Source: an uncultured Prevotellaceae bacterium
GTDB taxonomy: Bacteria; Bacteroidota; Bacteroidia; Bacteroidales; Bacteroidaceae
Direction: 5' to 3'
DNA: 64,000 nt
Assembly (NCBI GenBank): GCA_902776195.1
Contig: CACYPF010000011.1
Location: 62,001 to 126,000, forward strand
Part shown: piece after piece, positions 52,884 to 62,330 of the stretch
How the letters are laid out: each line of letters begins with the position of its first letter
Position numbering within the stretch: position 1 is the first letter of the stretch
Translations under genes and position numbers: made by a program
Notes under the pieces: generated by a model
What the model was told of the DNA's origin: nothing
The model's input: only the letters and a program-made list of their open reading frames with translations
Databases searched by the model: none

Positions 52884-53380
52884 GAGGAAACAGACGATTA
52901 TCCCCCCACTTCACACTGGGGCAGTTGATGGAGGTGAATGTGGAGCATCGGGGCAGGACACTGCCCGCACAGGACACCCCGGGACAGGCGGTCGTCTGTC
53001 ATCTGGAACTGCTGTGTGAGTGTTATCTCGAACCGCTGTACCAGGCGGGCGAGGAACCACGGATACGGTGTGCCTATCTCTCGAAGCGGCTCAATGACTA
53101 TCTCGGGGAGCGTGAGGACGACTGGCACACACGGGGCTCCGCCGTGGACATCTACTGTGACGGACTGCCCCACGCCATCCGTCTCTTCAACATCATTCAC
53201 AAGCGTTTCCTCTATGAGGGCGTGGGCTTCGACGAGTTGTTTATCTATATCAGGGGCAGGACTACGTGGCTGCACGTCAGTTACGACTGCTGCTGTGACC
53301 CCCGGCGGGTAAAGGACAACCAGAACAGTCTGCGATATGGTATTTTCAAGTATAATCAAAGAATGAGACATTATGAGTAA
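52880..53380 (+). CDS. M15-family D-Ala-D-Ala carboxypeptidase-like protein
   Basis: 166 residues. The zinc-site pattern of M15 peptidases is visible: WHTRGSAVDI (His and Asp) and TTWLHVSYD (Trp-x-His). No signal peptide, as in phage endolysins. ATG at 52880 overlaps the DUF3987 stop (ATGA). Overlaps the following gene by eight bases. Confidence 0.82.
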   Translation: MRGNRRLSPHFTLGQLMEVNVEHRGRTLPAQDTPGQAVVCHLELLCECYLEPLYQAGEEPRIRCAYLSKRLNDYLGEREDDWHTRGSAVDIYCDGLPHAIRLFNIIHKRFLYEGVGFDELFIYIRGRTTWLHVSYDCCCDPRRVKDNQNSLRYGIFKYNQRMRHYE

Positions 53381-53813
53381 ACAACAAGCAAGAGGACTGC
53401 GTAACTGCAATCCACTGAATATCAGAAAGAGTAAGAAAGTATTCTGGATCGGAGAGAAGGTCAAGGGCAGCGACCCCGACTTCTGCCAGTTCGAGAGCAT
53501 GGGACTGGGTTTCCGTGCCGCCCTGAAACTGCTGCGCACGTACCATCAGAAGTACGGGTGTACCACCATCCGTAAGATCATCCGACGGTGGGCACCGGAG
53601 ACGGAGAACCAGACAGAGGCGTATATCCAGACCGTCAGCCGTCTCACCGGCTGGCATCCTGACGCACCCCTGCCTCCCATGAAACGCGAGACGGAAGTCA
53701 TCTGGAGTGACCTCGTCCTCGCCATGGCGAGTGTGGAGTGCGGACTGTCGGCACAGGGCAGGAACGAGCAGAAAGAAGCCGTGTACCATGGCTGGGTGAT
53801 GCTTTATCCGTAA
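53373..53813 (+). CDS. Phage-type 'structural protein P5'-like lysozyme-fold protein
   Basis: 146 residues starting MSKQQARGLRNCNPLNIRKS; the signature RGxRNxNPLNIR ... FxSMGLGFRAALKLL ... IIRRWAPETENQTEAYI belongs to a family annotated in Bacteroidota as 'structural protein P5', likely muralytic. Third gene of a tightly overlapping set. After it, 53814-53991 shows no gene. Confidence 0.82.
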   Translation: MSKQQARGLRNCNPLNIRKSKKVFWIGEKVKGSDPDFCQFESMGLGFRAALKLLRTYHQKYGCTTIRKIIRRWAPETENQTEAYIQTVSRLTGWHPDAPLPPMKRETEVIWSDLVLAMASVECGLSAQGRNEQKEAVYHGWVMLYP

Positions 53814-53991
53814 GAAAGTCTACAAATCATATCAAGCCTCTTTTCGCACTCACTGGCGGGTGAAAAACTGAATTCGCAGGTTAACGACAGCATAAAGCCC
53901 CTGTAATGCCTGACGGGGTAAGGGGAAGGTGGGCGCTACCCAAACTGCAAAATGTAGTCTACATCACTATTTGTTGCGGATTTTAGGTAAT

Positions 53992-55863
53992 TTATACTGG
54001 TAATGTGAAGACAAATCTCGCTCCCTCTGTGTAACTGGTATCAAGGGTGATGTCACCACCGAGGCGGCGGGCCACATTACGGCTCAACGGGAGTCCGATG
54101 CCCACGCCGTCCTTGAACTCATCCAACTGGACAAACTCACCGAAGATCTCCTCTGCCTTTTCTGCGGGAACACCACAACCTGTATCCTCCACGATGATCT
54201 TCATAAAGGTGTCCTCCTGGGCACATGACAGACGGATGGAACCGCCAGAAGGAGTAAACTTCATCGCATTGTCGAGCAGATGGGAAAGTGCCAATACCAC
54301 GTCCTGCTCTGAGGTCTGTATCATCAAGGTGTCATCGACCTGCGTGGTAAAGTCAAAGTGGTAGTCGGATTTCTCAGGAATACCAGAATGCGTAATGGCA
54401 TTAGCGCATAACTGATTGACACTCACGGTATCGGTGCGGTCGATATGTGTACGGCTGCTGGTCTCAGAGAGTGACAGCAACCCATTGATGAGAGTCGTGA
54501 TGCGGTTGGTATTCTCCTGAATCTGCAGACTCGCCTCCTTCCGTACCTCGTCAGGGAGGTCGGCATCAGGCATCGCCATCATCTGCGAGAAGCCAGAGAG
54601 GATATTCAGCGGGGTACGGATCTCATGACTGACATTCTTGATGAAGTTGGTCTTCATACGGTCTGACTCACCAGCACGGTCGAGTGCCACGGTCAGTTCC
54701 TCGTTCTTAACAGTCAGTTGGTGACTCATGGCTGCAAGTTCGTCGTTCTTTTTCTTTAACCGGCGGTTCATCCAATACCAATAACCTACCAGGACAGCCA
54801 ACGCAAATGCGATGAAGACCGTGGTGAACAACATGATACGGCTATGCTCCAGCTGGTGTTCCATCTCCATCTCACTGACACGGAAGAGCGTATTCAACTC
54901 ATTAATCTGTGTACGGGCATCCTTCTTATACAAGGAGTCGGTACCCTCATACACACTCTTATACATCTGCGCAGCCTCCTCATAACGCCCCATCCCCCGG
55001 AGAATCTCCGCACGCTGTTCCTGAGCTATGACGATGGAGGATATATCTCCATAGCTCATGACCTGATCATAATAGCGGGTACTATAGTCATACGCCTTGG
55101 CATAGTCCTTACGCTGCAGGTAAAGCTGGGCATAGGCATGCAGGACCGCCATCGGGATGAAGTCGCCACTTCCGTCAGCGCGTTTCTCCACCTCCTTGAT
55201 ATCCTGCTCCGCCTCATCCAGCATTCCCAGTCCCAGGTGCATCTCGGAACAGGAGAGATAATAGTAGGCATACCATACCTTGTAACTCGACGCATCACCC
55301 CTTTTCCTCTTAGCCTCCTCTTCTTCCAGATACTGTCTCCACTGCGTGGTGACCACCTTCATCTCCTCATAGCTCTTCTTATCAACCAGCGCGTCACAAT
55401 AGTAAGAGAAGACATCACTGGTACATGACGGATACTCTTTCAGCTCCTTGATCAGTCTCAGACTCTGCCTGTAACTGGCGATAGCCTCATCCGTATAGCC
55501 CATGTTCAGATAAGCAATACCCATGGCATAGTCAGCAAGGGCGAGTCCGTATTTATCATCACGGTCCGTGGCATCCTGATGCATCCGCTTCACCTCCTGC
55601 AACCCCGTATTGACCTTTCCGCTGAACACATAGGTATTCACCAGTAACAACCACGTATCATAATAGTAGTTCCACAAGCCGTGCTTTCTGAAGAAAGCGA
55701 GGTTTTCCGGAACCAACATAATGAGTGAGTCATTCTTGTCGTAGTTATACAGGTTGCTGAGACGGTCACGACGCTGGTCCGACTCTCGCGTCAGGGATTC
55801 GTCAGCACCCATGACAGAGACGGACAACGACAACGTCAGGAGAAAGAGGATAGTTCGATACAT
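53992..55863 (-). CDS. Sensor histidine kinase with periplasmic TPR domain
   Basis: 623 residues: signal peptide (ends VMGAD), TPR repeats (about 85-330, e.g. GLALADYAMGIAYLNMGYTDEA), one membrane helix (about 345-367, FTTVFIAFALAVLVGYWYW), a coiled coil, H-box NVSHEIRTPLNIL, N-box LLDNAMKFTPSGG, G1 VEDTGCGVP and G2 GVGIGLPLS. No receiver or AraC domain, so it is not a hybrid sensor. Located directly downstream of two glycosidase genes on the same strand (7 bases after GH31), so possibly in their operon. Confidence 0.9.
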   Translation of the reverse strand: MYRTILFLLTLSLSVSVMGADESLTRESDQRRDRLSNLYNYDKNDSLIMLVPENLAFFRKHGLWNYYYDTWLLLVNTYVFSGKVNTGLQEVKRMHQDATDRDDKYGLALADYAMGIAYLNMGYTDEAIASYRQSLRLIKELKEYPSCTSDVFSYYCDALVDKKSYEEMKVVTTQWRQYLEEEEAKRKRGDASSYKVWYAYYYLSCSEMHLGLGMLDEAEQDIKEVEKRADGSGDFIPMAVLHAYAQLYLQRKDYAKAYDYSTRYYDQVMSYGDISSIVIAQEQRAEILRGMGRYEEAAQMYKSVYEGTDSLYKKDARTQINELNTLFRVSEMEMEHQLEHSRIMLFTTVFIAFALAVLVGYWYWMNRRLKKKNDELAAMSHQLTVKNEELTVALDRAGESDRMKTNFIKNVSHEIRTPLNILSGFSQMMAMPDADLPDEVRKEASLQIQENTNRITTLINGLLSLSETSSRTHIDRTDTVSVNQLCANAITHSGIPEKSDYHFDFTTQVDDTLMIQTSEQDVVLALSHLLDNAMKFTPSGGSIRLSCAQEDTFMKIIVEDTGCGVPAEKAEEIFGEFVQLDEFKDGVGIGLPLSRNVARRLGGDITLDTSYTEGARFVFTLPV

Positions 55864-55869
55864 AATGTC

Positions 55870-58185
55870 TTATTTTGTAATGGTCTGTAACTGACTGTCA
55901 CCGGGTTTGTAGAGTAATCCCGTACAGGTCTTCGCATCAACCTTGTAAGCCTTCATCTCCACTTTGTCCCACTGTATCTGGTCGGTACGCTGGGCAAGGG
56001 GAACATGAGGAATCAGACTACCGTCACGAACGAGGATGACAGCAGGTATCTCACCTACCTTGATGGTCTGGTAACCACCCTCATAAACCTTTCCACCCTG
56101 ATAGTCTATCCACTTGCCGCGAGGCAGGTATACCATGCGGCTGTCACCTGACTCCAACAAGGGAGCGACGAGGATCTGGGAGCCGAACATATACTCATCC
56201 TCCACCAGCCAGGCACCGGGGTCGTCAGGAAACTCCACCAACAGGGCACGTACCATCGGCAGTCCCCGCTCGGTACAGTCTTTTGCCTGTGCATAGACAT
56301 ACGGCATGAGTTTGTACTTCATCTCAGCAGCCTGACGGAAAGCCTTGGTGAACGACTCACTGATGAGCCAGGGCTCTGTGGGAGGTGCACCATGGGCACG
56401 GGTATGACTGGACAGGAAACCGAAGGGCAGCCAACGGCGGTAGATATCCTCCGGCGACGCAGTCACGAAACCACCCATGTCATGACTCCAGAACGAGAAA
56501 CCACTCAGTCCGAAGGAAAGTCCGCCACGCAGGTCACCTAACATTCCCGTATTGGTAGTAGCGGCATCACCACCCCAATGGAGGGCATACCGCTGTGAGC
56601 CAGCCCATGCGGAGCGTGCCCAGATAACACCCTCACCGGGATGAGAGCGCTCCACCTGTTCCCATAAAGCTTTGTTATAACGCAACGGATAGAGGTTATG
56701 CTCATACTTCCCGCCACGACCACTGTAGTAGAAACCGTCATAGGGTGCAGCCTCACCGAAGTCACACTTAATGGTGGAGACACCCTGACGCATCAGTCCC
56801 TCGATCTTTGACTGATACCAGCTGACAGTCTGCGGATTCGAGAAGTCGAGGACAGCATCCTCGTACGGCATACCGCCATCGGCATTCTTCACATGCATCC
56901 CCTTCTCTACGATCTCACGGAAGAAGCGGTTCTTGGGAGTGAAATAAGGTAACTGCCACAGACAGGTATGGAAACCGTCTTTCCTCATCTGGTCAAGCAT
57001 ACCCTTCGGATCCTTGAAACGGTCTTTGGCAAACTCATAGTCACACTGCCAGTCAACGCCAAACCAACCGGTATCGAAATGAATCACATCGGACGGTATC
57101 TTATGCTGGCGCAACTGCTTGGCAATCTCCAAGCCCTCTTCCTGTGAGAAATAGGTAATACGGCTCATCCATGTACCAAAGGTCCACAGGGGCAGCATCG
57201 GTGACTTTCCTGTGATATTGGTATACTCGTTGAGGATATCCTTCGGTTCTCCGAAGAACACGAAGAAGTCGAGCTGCTCGTCAGCCATAAACAGGCGGTC
57301 GGCACCGATATACGACGCACCGAAGTCTGCCGTCACAGGAGCAGAGGTATGCAGGAAAATGCCATAGCCACGGTTGGAGAAGAAGAAAGGCACGGGCTTG
57401 TACTGTCCGTCGGTCTCTGGTCCCTGCGGGTCAGTCACCATAATCTGTACCTTCTGTCCTACCTTATTCAAGGCACCGAATGACTCTCCACAACCATAGA
57501 TACGCTCACCCGGGGCAATCGTCAGCACGGGATTGACACTCCGGGAGTTGTCAGCACCACGTTTGATAAAGGAGAAAGGTAACAGTTTCACCTGTGACGA
57601 GTCATTATCGATGATATGACGGGTCTGCGTCATCACCTTGCCGTTCTTGTCTTTCAAGATGATACGCCAAGGGTATTTCTGTATCTCCACACTGCCGTAC
57701 TCCGTCCTGTACGCCACAACACCGTCATTGCGTACCAACCGCCATGCCGATGACGAGGGTACTGCCCCGGCAAGCATCAGACTCTCACTGTCTTTCCGTG
57801 GAGCCTCTATAGGTGATGTCGCCATACGGATTCGTACACAGCGGGGACTGACGAAGTCTATCTTCAACGACAGGTTGGGGTCGTTGTCATATTGTGTGTC
57901 AGGGAAGTCGAGCATCCGCATCCTCACAGGCCAGTAGCCGTTGAGGTTAAATGCCTGACGGGGTGACAGACGATAGCGTTTCCAGTTCACCAGTCCCTCC
58001 CCTTTTGCCACATCGAACGATGCCAGCGAGTCGGCAAGGAAATAGGTATTACTCAGGTCGGAGAAATCACCCGACTGGTCTTTGGGCATACACTGCAGGT
58101 ACTGTATTCCTGCGGAAGTCTGCAACTGTGCCTGCGCCGCCATTGAGGCACCCAGCAAGCAAACCATACTGATTATCTTTCTCAT
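55870..58185 (-). CDS. Glycoside hydrolase family 31, YicI-like alpha-xylosidase
   Basis: About 771 residues. Signal peptide MRKIISMVCLLGASMAAQAQ, N-terminal sandwich, barrel with nucleophile in IKCDFGEAAP and acid/base in HWGGDAATT; FGTWMSRITYFSQEEGL and SGFSFWSHDMGGF are those of YicI-type alpha-xylosidases. ATG 58185 overlaps the stop of the GH2 gene (ATGA), and an upstream ATG at 58260 is rejected because the signal peptide starts here. Together with the GH2 gene it probably trims xyloglucan-type side chains. Confidence 0.9.
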   Translation of the reverse strand: MRKIISMVCLLGASMAAQAQLQTSAGIQYLQCMPKDQSGDFSDLSNTYFLADSLASFDVAKGEGLVNWKRYRLSPRQAFNLNGYWPVRMRMLDFPDTQYDNDPNLSLKIDFVSPRCVRIRMATSPIEAPRKDSESLMLAGAVPSSSAWRLVRNDGVVAYRTEYGSVEIQKYPWRIILKDKNGKVMTQTRHIIDNDSSQVKLLPFSFIKRGADNSRSVNPVLTIAPGERIYGCGESFGALNKVGQKVQIMVTDPQGPETDGQYKPVPFFFSNRGYGIFLHTSAPVTADFGASYIGADRLFMADEQLDFFVFFGEPKDILNEYTNITGKSPMLPLWTFGTWMSRITYFSQEEGLEIAKQLRQHKIPSDVIHFDTGWFGVDWQCDYEFAKDRFKDPKGMLDQMRKDGFHTCLWQLPYFTPKNRFFREIVEKGMHVKNADGGMPYEDAVLDFSNPQTVSWYQSKIEGLMRQGVSTIKCDFGEAAPYDGFYYSGRGGKYEHNLYPLRYNKALWEQVERSHPGEGVIWARSAWAGSQRYALHWGGDAATTNTGMLGDLRGGLSFGLSGFSFWSHDMGGFVTASPEDIYRRWLPFGFLSSHTRAHGAPPTEPWLISESFTKAFRQAAEMKYKLMPYVYAQAKDCTERGLPMVRALLVEFPDDPGAWLVEDEYMFGSQILVAPLLESGDSRMVYLPRGKWIDYQGGKVYEGGYQTIKVGEIPAVILVRDGSLIPHVPLAQRTDQIQWDKVEMKAYKVDAKTCTGLLYKPGDSQLQTITK

Positions 58186-60596
58186 AGCTTGATAGTATTT
58201 GATTTCAGTCCTATAGCTTTGGCGGTCAATGTACCATGACCATTGACCACAGCGAAGCAACGTCCGAAGAACGCCTTACGCTTTGTGTCCTTGAAACGCT
58301 CCATGGAGGTTTGACAACCATTATCGACACCGATGATCTCCGCATCGGTCTCGAAGAACACCTGGTTCTCTGCCCATGGACAGCGATTGCCGTCCTTATC
58401 CACCACCTCTGCCTTGACGAAGGTAGTAGTCTTTCCTCGGTAGTCGATGCTGAGTTGGATATGGTCTGGCTGTCCTGCCGTCCTGATAACTTGTTCACGG
58501 ACGACTTTCCCGTCCTTGCGTGCCACCGCTTTAACCTCACCAGGCTCATACCTCACACGCCACATGACATGATACTGATGACTATCCATCTTGCGACGAA
58601 CGCCCTGACTTTTACCATTGACAAATAGCTCTACCTCATCGGCATGGTTATAATAACACCACATATCGATCTCCTGACCCTCCAGCCAGTTCCAGTGAGG
58701 GAAGAGGTGCAAGACGGGCTGGTCGGTCCACTCACTCTGATACATATAATATACATCCTTCGGTTGACCCGCCAGATCGATGATACCAAAGTAACTGCTG
58801 CGTGCCGGGAAGGAATAGGGAGTAGGCTCACCGATATAATCGAAACCAGTCCAGATAAACTGACCACCCACATAGGGGGTATGCTTCACCACATCCCAGG
58901 TCTCTTCATGGGTACTTGACCATGAGGCATGCATATTGTCATAGGCGGAACACATCATCGTCGGGTCTGTATAGGGCAGCCACCATTCCTTGGGTGCCTT
59001 ATAGATACTGTCTGAAGGCATCATGTAGAATCCTGTCGTCTGTAGTGCTGACACGCTCTCCGTCATGATAAACGGACGACCTGGGAAATTCTGGGGTACA
59101 TCCTTAACCCACTCGTGATGATAGTTGAAACCAATCACGTCAATCGCTTTGCCTTTGAACAGATGATTGTTGGGGGAAGGTTCGTTACATCCCGCCGTGA
59201 TAGGACGAGTAGTGTCATAACGACGTACGATCTCGGCGAGGTGATCGGCAAGCAGGGTATTGACGCTTATCTCACCATCCTTCGCCAGCGTCGAGGCATC
59301 ATGTCCGGCATTCAGAATAAGGTTTGCCTGCTCTAAAGTCAGGGTATCAGCCTCAGCCGACGACCACTGCTCCAGTACCTCATTACCTATCGACCACATC
59401 AATATACACGGATGGTTACGGTCACGCAGTACCAGGTCGGTAAGGTCACGCTCATGCCACTCATCGAAGAAACGGGCGTAGTCGTTCTGTGTCTTACGAC
59501 GACGCCACATGTCAAACGACTCGTCCATGAAAATCAAGCCCATCGTATCGCACATATTCAACAACTCGGGGGCAGGAGGGTTGTGTGACGAACGGACAGC
59601 ATTAACACCCATCGCCTTCAACTTTGTCAGTTTACGGTGCATGGCATCCTCATTAACGACGGCACCGAGACAACCGAAGTCATGGTGCTCACAGACTCCA
59701 TTCAACTTCATATTCTTGCCGTTGAGCCAGAACCCTGTCTGTGCATCGAAACGGAAGTCACGGAAAGCCGTCAGCGTCTCGTAGGCATCAACAGTTTTTC
59801 CATTGACCACCACTTCCGTCAGAAGCTTATAAGTATGGGGATCTGCTGGTGACCATAGCTGGGGCTCTGGAACCCTTATGGTTGACGAAAGTCCTTTAGC
59901 ACTCCCTATCTTTTTCCCTGTGGCATCATACAGTGTGTTCACCACCTGTACCTTCTCGTTTGTGACACCATCAAGTGTCACATAGGCTGCCACCGTCCAC
60001 CACTTCCTGTCAGCTACAGCAACGGGGAGGGTCTTTACATGCGTTCCCCAATGTGCCACACGCACCTTACCGGTCTTGGTAAACCACACATGGCGATAGA
60101 TTCCACAACCGGAATACCAACGTGAATTGGGTTGGTCACTATTATCTACACGCACAGCTATCACATTACTTCCTTTCTTCAGAAACTGTGTTATCTCATA
60201 TTCGAATGAGCTGTAGCCATAAGGTCGATGACCTACTTCCTGTCCGTTTACATAGACCGTAGAATTCATATACACACCATCAAACTCGATGAAATAACGG
60301 CTCTGTAGAGCGTCATCACCTGAAAGTGTGAACGTTTTCCGATACCAACCGATACCACCAGGCAAGGCTCCCCCACCCGCTCCCGAGGGATTAGAGGCAA
60401 GGAAATCACCCTCTATCGCCCAGTCATGGGGTAAGTTGAGCATACGCCAATGTCCATCCTGATACGATTGACCCGCCATCTGTGCGGAGTCAGCAAGGAT
60501 GAAACGCCATCCTGCATCAAAGTTCTGACGCTCACGAGCCTGTGAGTAAATTGCAGCCATCAACATGACTGTTAAAAGAAGGATTCTGTTATGCAT
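58182..60596 (-). CDS. Glycoside hydrolase family 2, beta-galactosidase-like
   Basis: 804 residues with signal peptide MHNRILLLTVMLMAAIYSQA. Sugar-binding domain (GIGWYRKTFTL), Ig-like domain, barrel with acid/base in SIGNEVLEQW and nucleophile in MTESVSALQ, then DUF4982 and C-terminal domains. First gene of the GH2-GH31-HK set. Substrate specificity (beta-galactoside or other) cannot be fixed by eye. Confidence 0.88.
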   Translation of the reverse strand: MHNRILLLTVMLMAAIYSQARERQNFDAGWRFILADSAQMAGQSYQDGHWRMLNLPHDWAIEGDFLASNPSGAGGGALPGGIGWYRKTFTLSGDDALQSRYFIEFDGVYMNSTVYVNGQEVGHRPYGYSSFEYEITQFLKKGSNVIAVRVDNSDQPNSRWYSGCGIYRHVWFTKTGKVRVAHWGTHVKTLPVAVADRKWWTVAAYVTLDGVTNEKVQVVNTLYDATGKKIGSAKGLSSTIRVPEPQLWSPADPHTYKLLTEVVVNGKTVDAYETLTAFRDFRFDAQTGFWLNGKNMKLNGVCEHHDFGCLGAVVNEDAMHRKLTKLKAMGVNAVRSSHNPPAPELLNMCDTMGLIFMDESFDMWRRRKTQNDYARFFDEWHERDLTDLVLRDRNHPCILMWSIGNEVLEQWSSAEADTLTLEQANLILNAGHDASTLAKDGEISVNTLLADHLAEIVRRYDTTRPITAGCNEPSPNNHLFKGKAIDVIGFNYHHEWVKDVPQNFPGRPFIMTESVSALQTTGFYMMPSDSIYKAPKEWWLPYTDPTMMCSAYDNMHASWSSTHEETWDVVKHTPYVGGQFIWTGFDYIGEPTPYSFPARSSYFGIIDLAGQPKDVYYMYQSEWTDQPVLHLFPHWNWLEGQEIDMWCYYNHADEVELFVNGKSQGVRRKMDSHQYHVMWRVRYEPGEVKAVARKDGKVVREQVIRTAGQPDHIQLSIDYRGKTTTFVKAEVVDKDGNRCPWAENQVFFETDAEIIGVDNGCQTSMERFKDTKRKAFFGRCFAVVNGHGTLTAKAIGLKSNTIKL

Positions 60597-60623
60597 GTTT
60601 TGTCTCAGGTTATTTTATGACCA

Positions 60624-60655
60624 CAAAATTACGAAAAGTCGGGGGCAAAACAAAG
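60624..60655 (-). promoter_or_regulatory. Promoter of the GH2-GH31-kinase operon
   Basis: CTTTG (60655-60651), 19 bases, TAATTTTG (60631-60624) on the minus strand, 28 bases before the GH2 ATG. TATCTTTG at 60717-60724 faces the other way and serves the dehydrogenase. Confidence 0.7.
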
Positions 60656-60747
60656 AATTTTATTCTTTTTTTCTAATATAGGGTGTATTTTTAGTTAATT
60701 ATTGCCGAAAAAGAATTATCTTTGCACGGTATATCAATGAATATCGC

Positions 60748-61701
60748 ATGAAGATAGTTATATTAGACAGTTATGGTGCTAATCCGGGAGATTTGTCTTG
60801 GGATGGACTGAATGAAGTGGGACCTGTGACCATCTATGACCGCACAAAGCCAGAAGAGACGGTAGACAGGGCTGCTGATGCAGAGATCCTGTTAACCAAC
60901 AAGGTCATCCTGGGACGAAAAGAGATAGAGCAGTTGCCCAAGCTCCGCTATATCGGTGTGCTGGCAACTGGCTATAATGTCGTTGACATAAAGGCGGCAC
61001 ATGAGCGGGACATCGTGGTGACCAACGTACCTGCCTACAGCACGGAGAGTGTGGCACAGATGGTGTTCTCACACCTGCTGACGGTAGTCAACCACACAGA
61101 GCACTACGCCCTGCAGAACCGGGACGGACGTTGGAGCAGTAATCCTGACTTCTGTTATTGGGACACCCCTTTGACAGAAATTGCCGGTAAGACGTTTGGC
61201 ATCGTCGGACTGGGGAATATCGGCAGTCGGGTAGCTGAGATAGCCATTGCCTTTGGTCTCAAGGTGAAGGCACTGACCTCAAAGCCAGCCGACGCTCTCC
61301 CTGCCGGTATTGAGAAGACTGACTTTCCTACGCTGCTCTCCACGGCAGATATCCTGTCACTGCATTGTCCGCTGACAGACGATACCCGTCACCTCATCAA
61401 TGCCGAGGCACTGCGTCAGATGAAACCCACCGCTATCCTCATCAATACGGGTCGTGGTCCCTTAATAAATGAGACGGATGTGGCAGAGGCACTGTCATCA
61501 GGACAGATTGCAGCCTATTGCGCCGATGTCCTCAGCGAAGAACCGCCCAAAGCAGACCACCCACTGTTGGGACTCCACAATGCCTATATCACCCCGCATA
61601 TTGCCTGGGCAACTCATGAGGCTCGTATCCGACTGCTGAACGTTGCCATCTCCAATGTAATAGCATTTGCAGAAGGACACCCCCAAAACAAGGTGTTATA
61701 A
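60748..61701 (+). CDS. D-2-hydroxyacid dehydrogenase, glycerate dehydrogenase-like
   Basis: 317 residues. NAD-binding motif GIVGLGNIGSRVAE (about 150-163), LHCPLTDDTRHLINAE, NTGRGPLINE with conserved Arg, and HIAWATHEAR with the catalytic His. Closest by pattern to hydroxypyruvate/glycerate dehydrogenases. Has its own promoter; cupin gene follows after 39 bases. Confidence 0.9.
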   Translation: MKIVILDSYGANPGDLSWDGLNEVGPVTIYDRTKPEETVDRAADAEILLTNKVILGRKEIEQLPKLRYIGVLATGYNVVDIKAAHERDIVVTNVPAYSTESVAQMVFSHLLTVVNHTEHYALQNRDGRWSSNPDFCYWDTPLTEIAGKTFGIVGLGNIGSRVAEIAIAFGLKVKALTSKPADALPAGIEKTDFPTLLSTADILSLHCPLTDDTRHLINAEALRQMKPTAILINTGRGPLINETDVAEALSSGQIAAYCADVLSEEPPKADHPLLGLHNAYITPHIAWATHEARIRLLNVAISNVIAFAEGHPQNKVL

Positions 61702-61740
61702 ATCGTATAATTATATATTTATCTATAAAAATAAAAAACT

Positions 61741-62211
61741 ATGAGACAAACAAGATTATGGGTAATTATCGCCATTCTCTGTATCTGTGGCGCTACTGTG
61801 GCATTTATAGCATGTGAGAAAGCTCATGCAGATAATGCGTCACCGTCACAAGTGGAATCCACAGAACTGATACGCACCAGTCAGAGCTGGGACGGCGTAG
61901 AACTGCCAGACTACCTCAAAGGACGTCCGGAACTGGTTGCTGTGAAGTATGTATTCCCCGCTGGTAAGAAATTGGGATGGCACCACCACCCCGTCATGAA
62001 CTACGGAATACTGATACAAGGTGAACTGACCATCATCGGACAGGATGGAAAGGAGAAAGTGGTACATGAGGGTGAGCCCGTCGTGGAGATGGTGAACACA
62101 ATCCATCATGGCGAGAACAGGGGCTCAAAACCAGTCATCCTCTATATGTTCTACCTATCGCAGAAGGATCTGCCCTTGGCTGTGCAACACCCTGAGATTC
62201 CTATAGAATAA
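61741..62211 (+). CDS. Lipoprotein or secreted cupin-domain protein
   Basis: 156 residues. N-terminal helix with IAC near residue 25 (AFIACEKAHAD) suggests a lipoprotein. Cupin motif 1 GKKLGWHHHPVMNYGILIQGE with metal histidines and motif 2 HHGENRG. Substrate unknown. Probably co-transcribed with the dehydrogenase. Confidence 0.82.
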   Translation: MRQTRLWVIIAILCICGATVAFIACEKAHADNASPSQVESTELIRTSQSWDGVELPDYLKGRPELVAVKYVFPAGKKLGWHHHPVMNYGILIQGELTIIGQDGKEKVVHEGEPVVEMVNTIHHGENRGSKPVILYMFYLSQKDLPLAVQHPEIPIE

Positions 62212-62299
62212 AAGGGGGGTAAGCCTCTGATATTATCACGCCAACGCCTTTTTAGGGAGGGCTCAGTTGGCATGTTGAATACATATCGAAGAAAAATAG

Positions 62300-62307
62300 T
62301 ACCTTTG
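62300..62307 (+). promoter_or_regulatory. Promoter -7 box of the AraC gene at 62331
   Basis: TACCTTTG, 23 bases before the ATG. Confidence 0.6.
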
Positions 62308-62330
62308 CAGCCAGAAGGCTACGAACCGCT

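Noticed and set aside
46388-53813. Complete prophage
   Set aside because: No integrase, terminase, portal, capsid or tail gene is visible and no attachment-site repeats were found at the borders.
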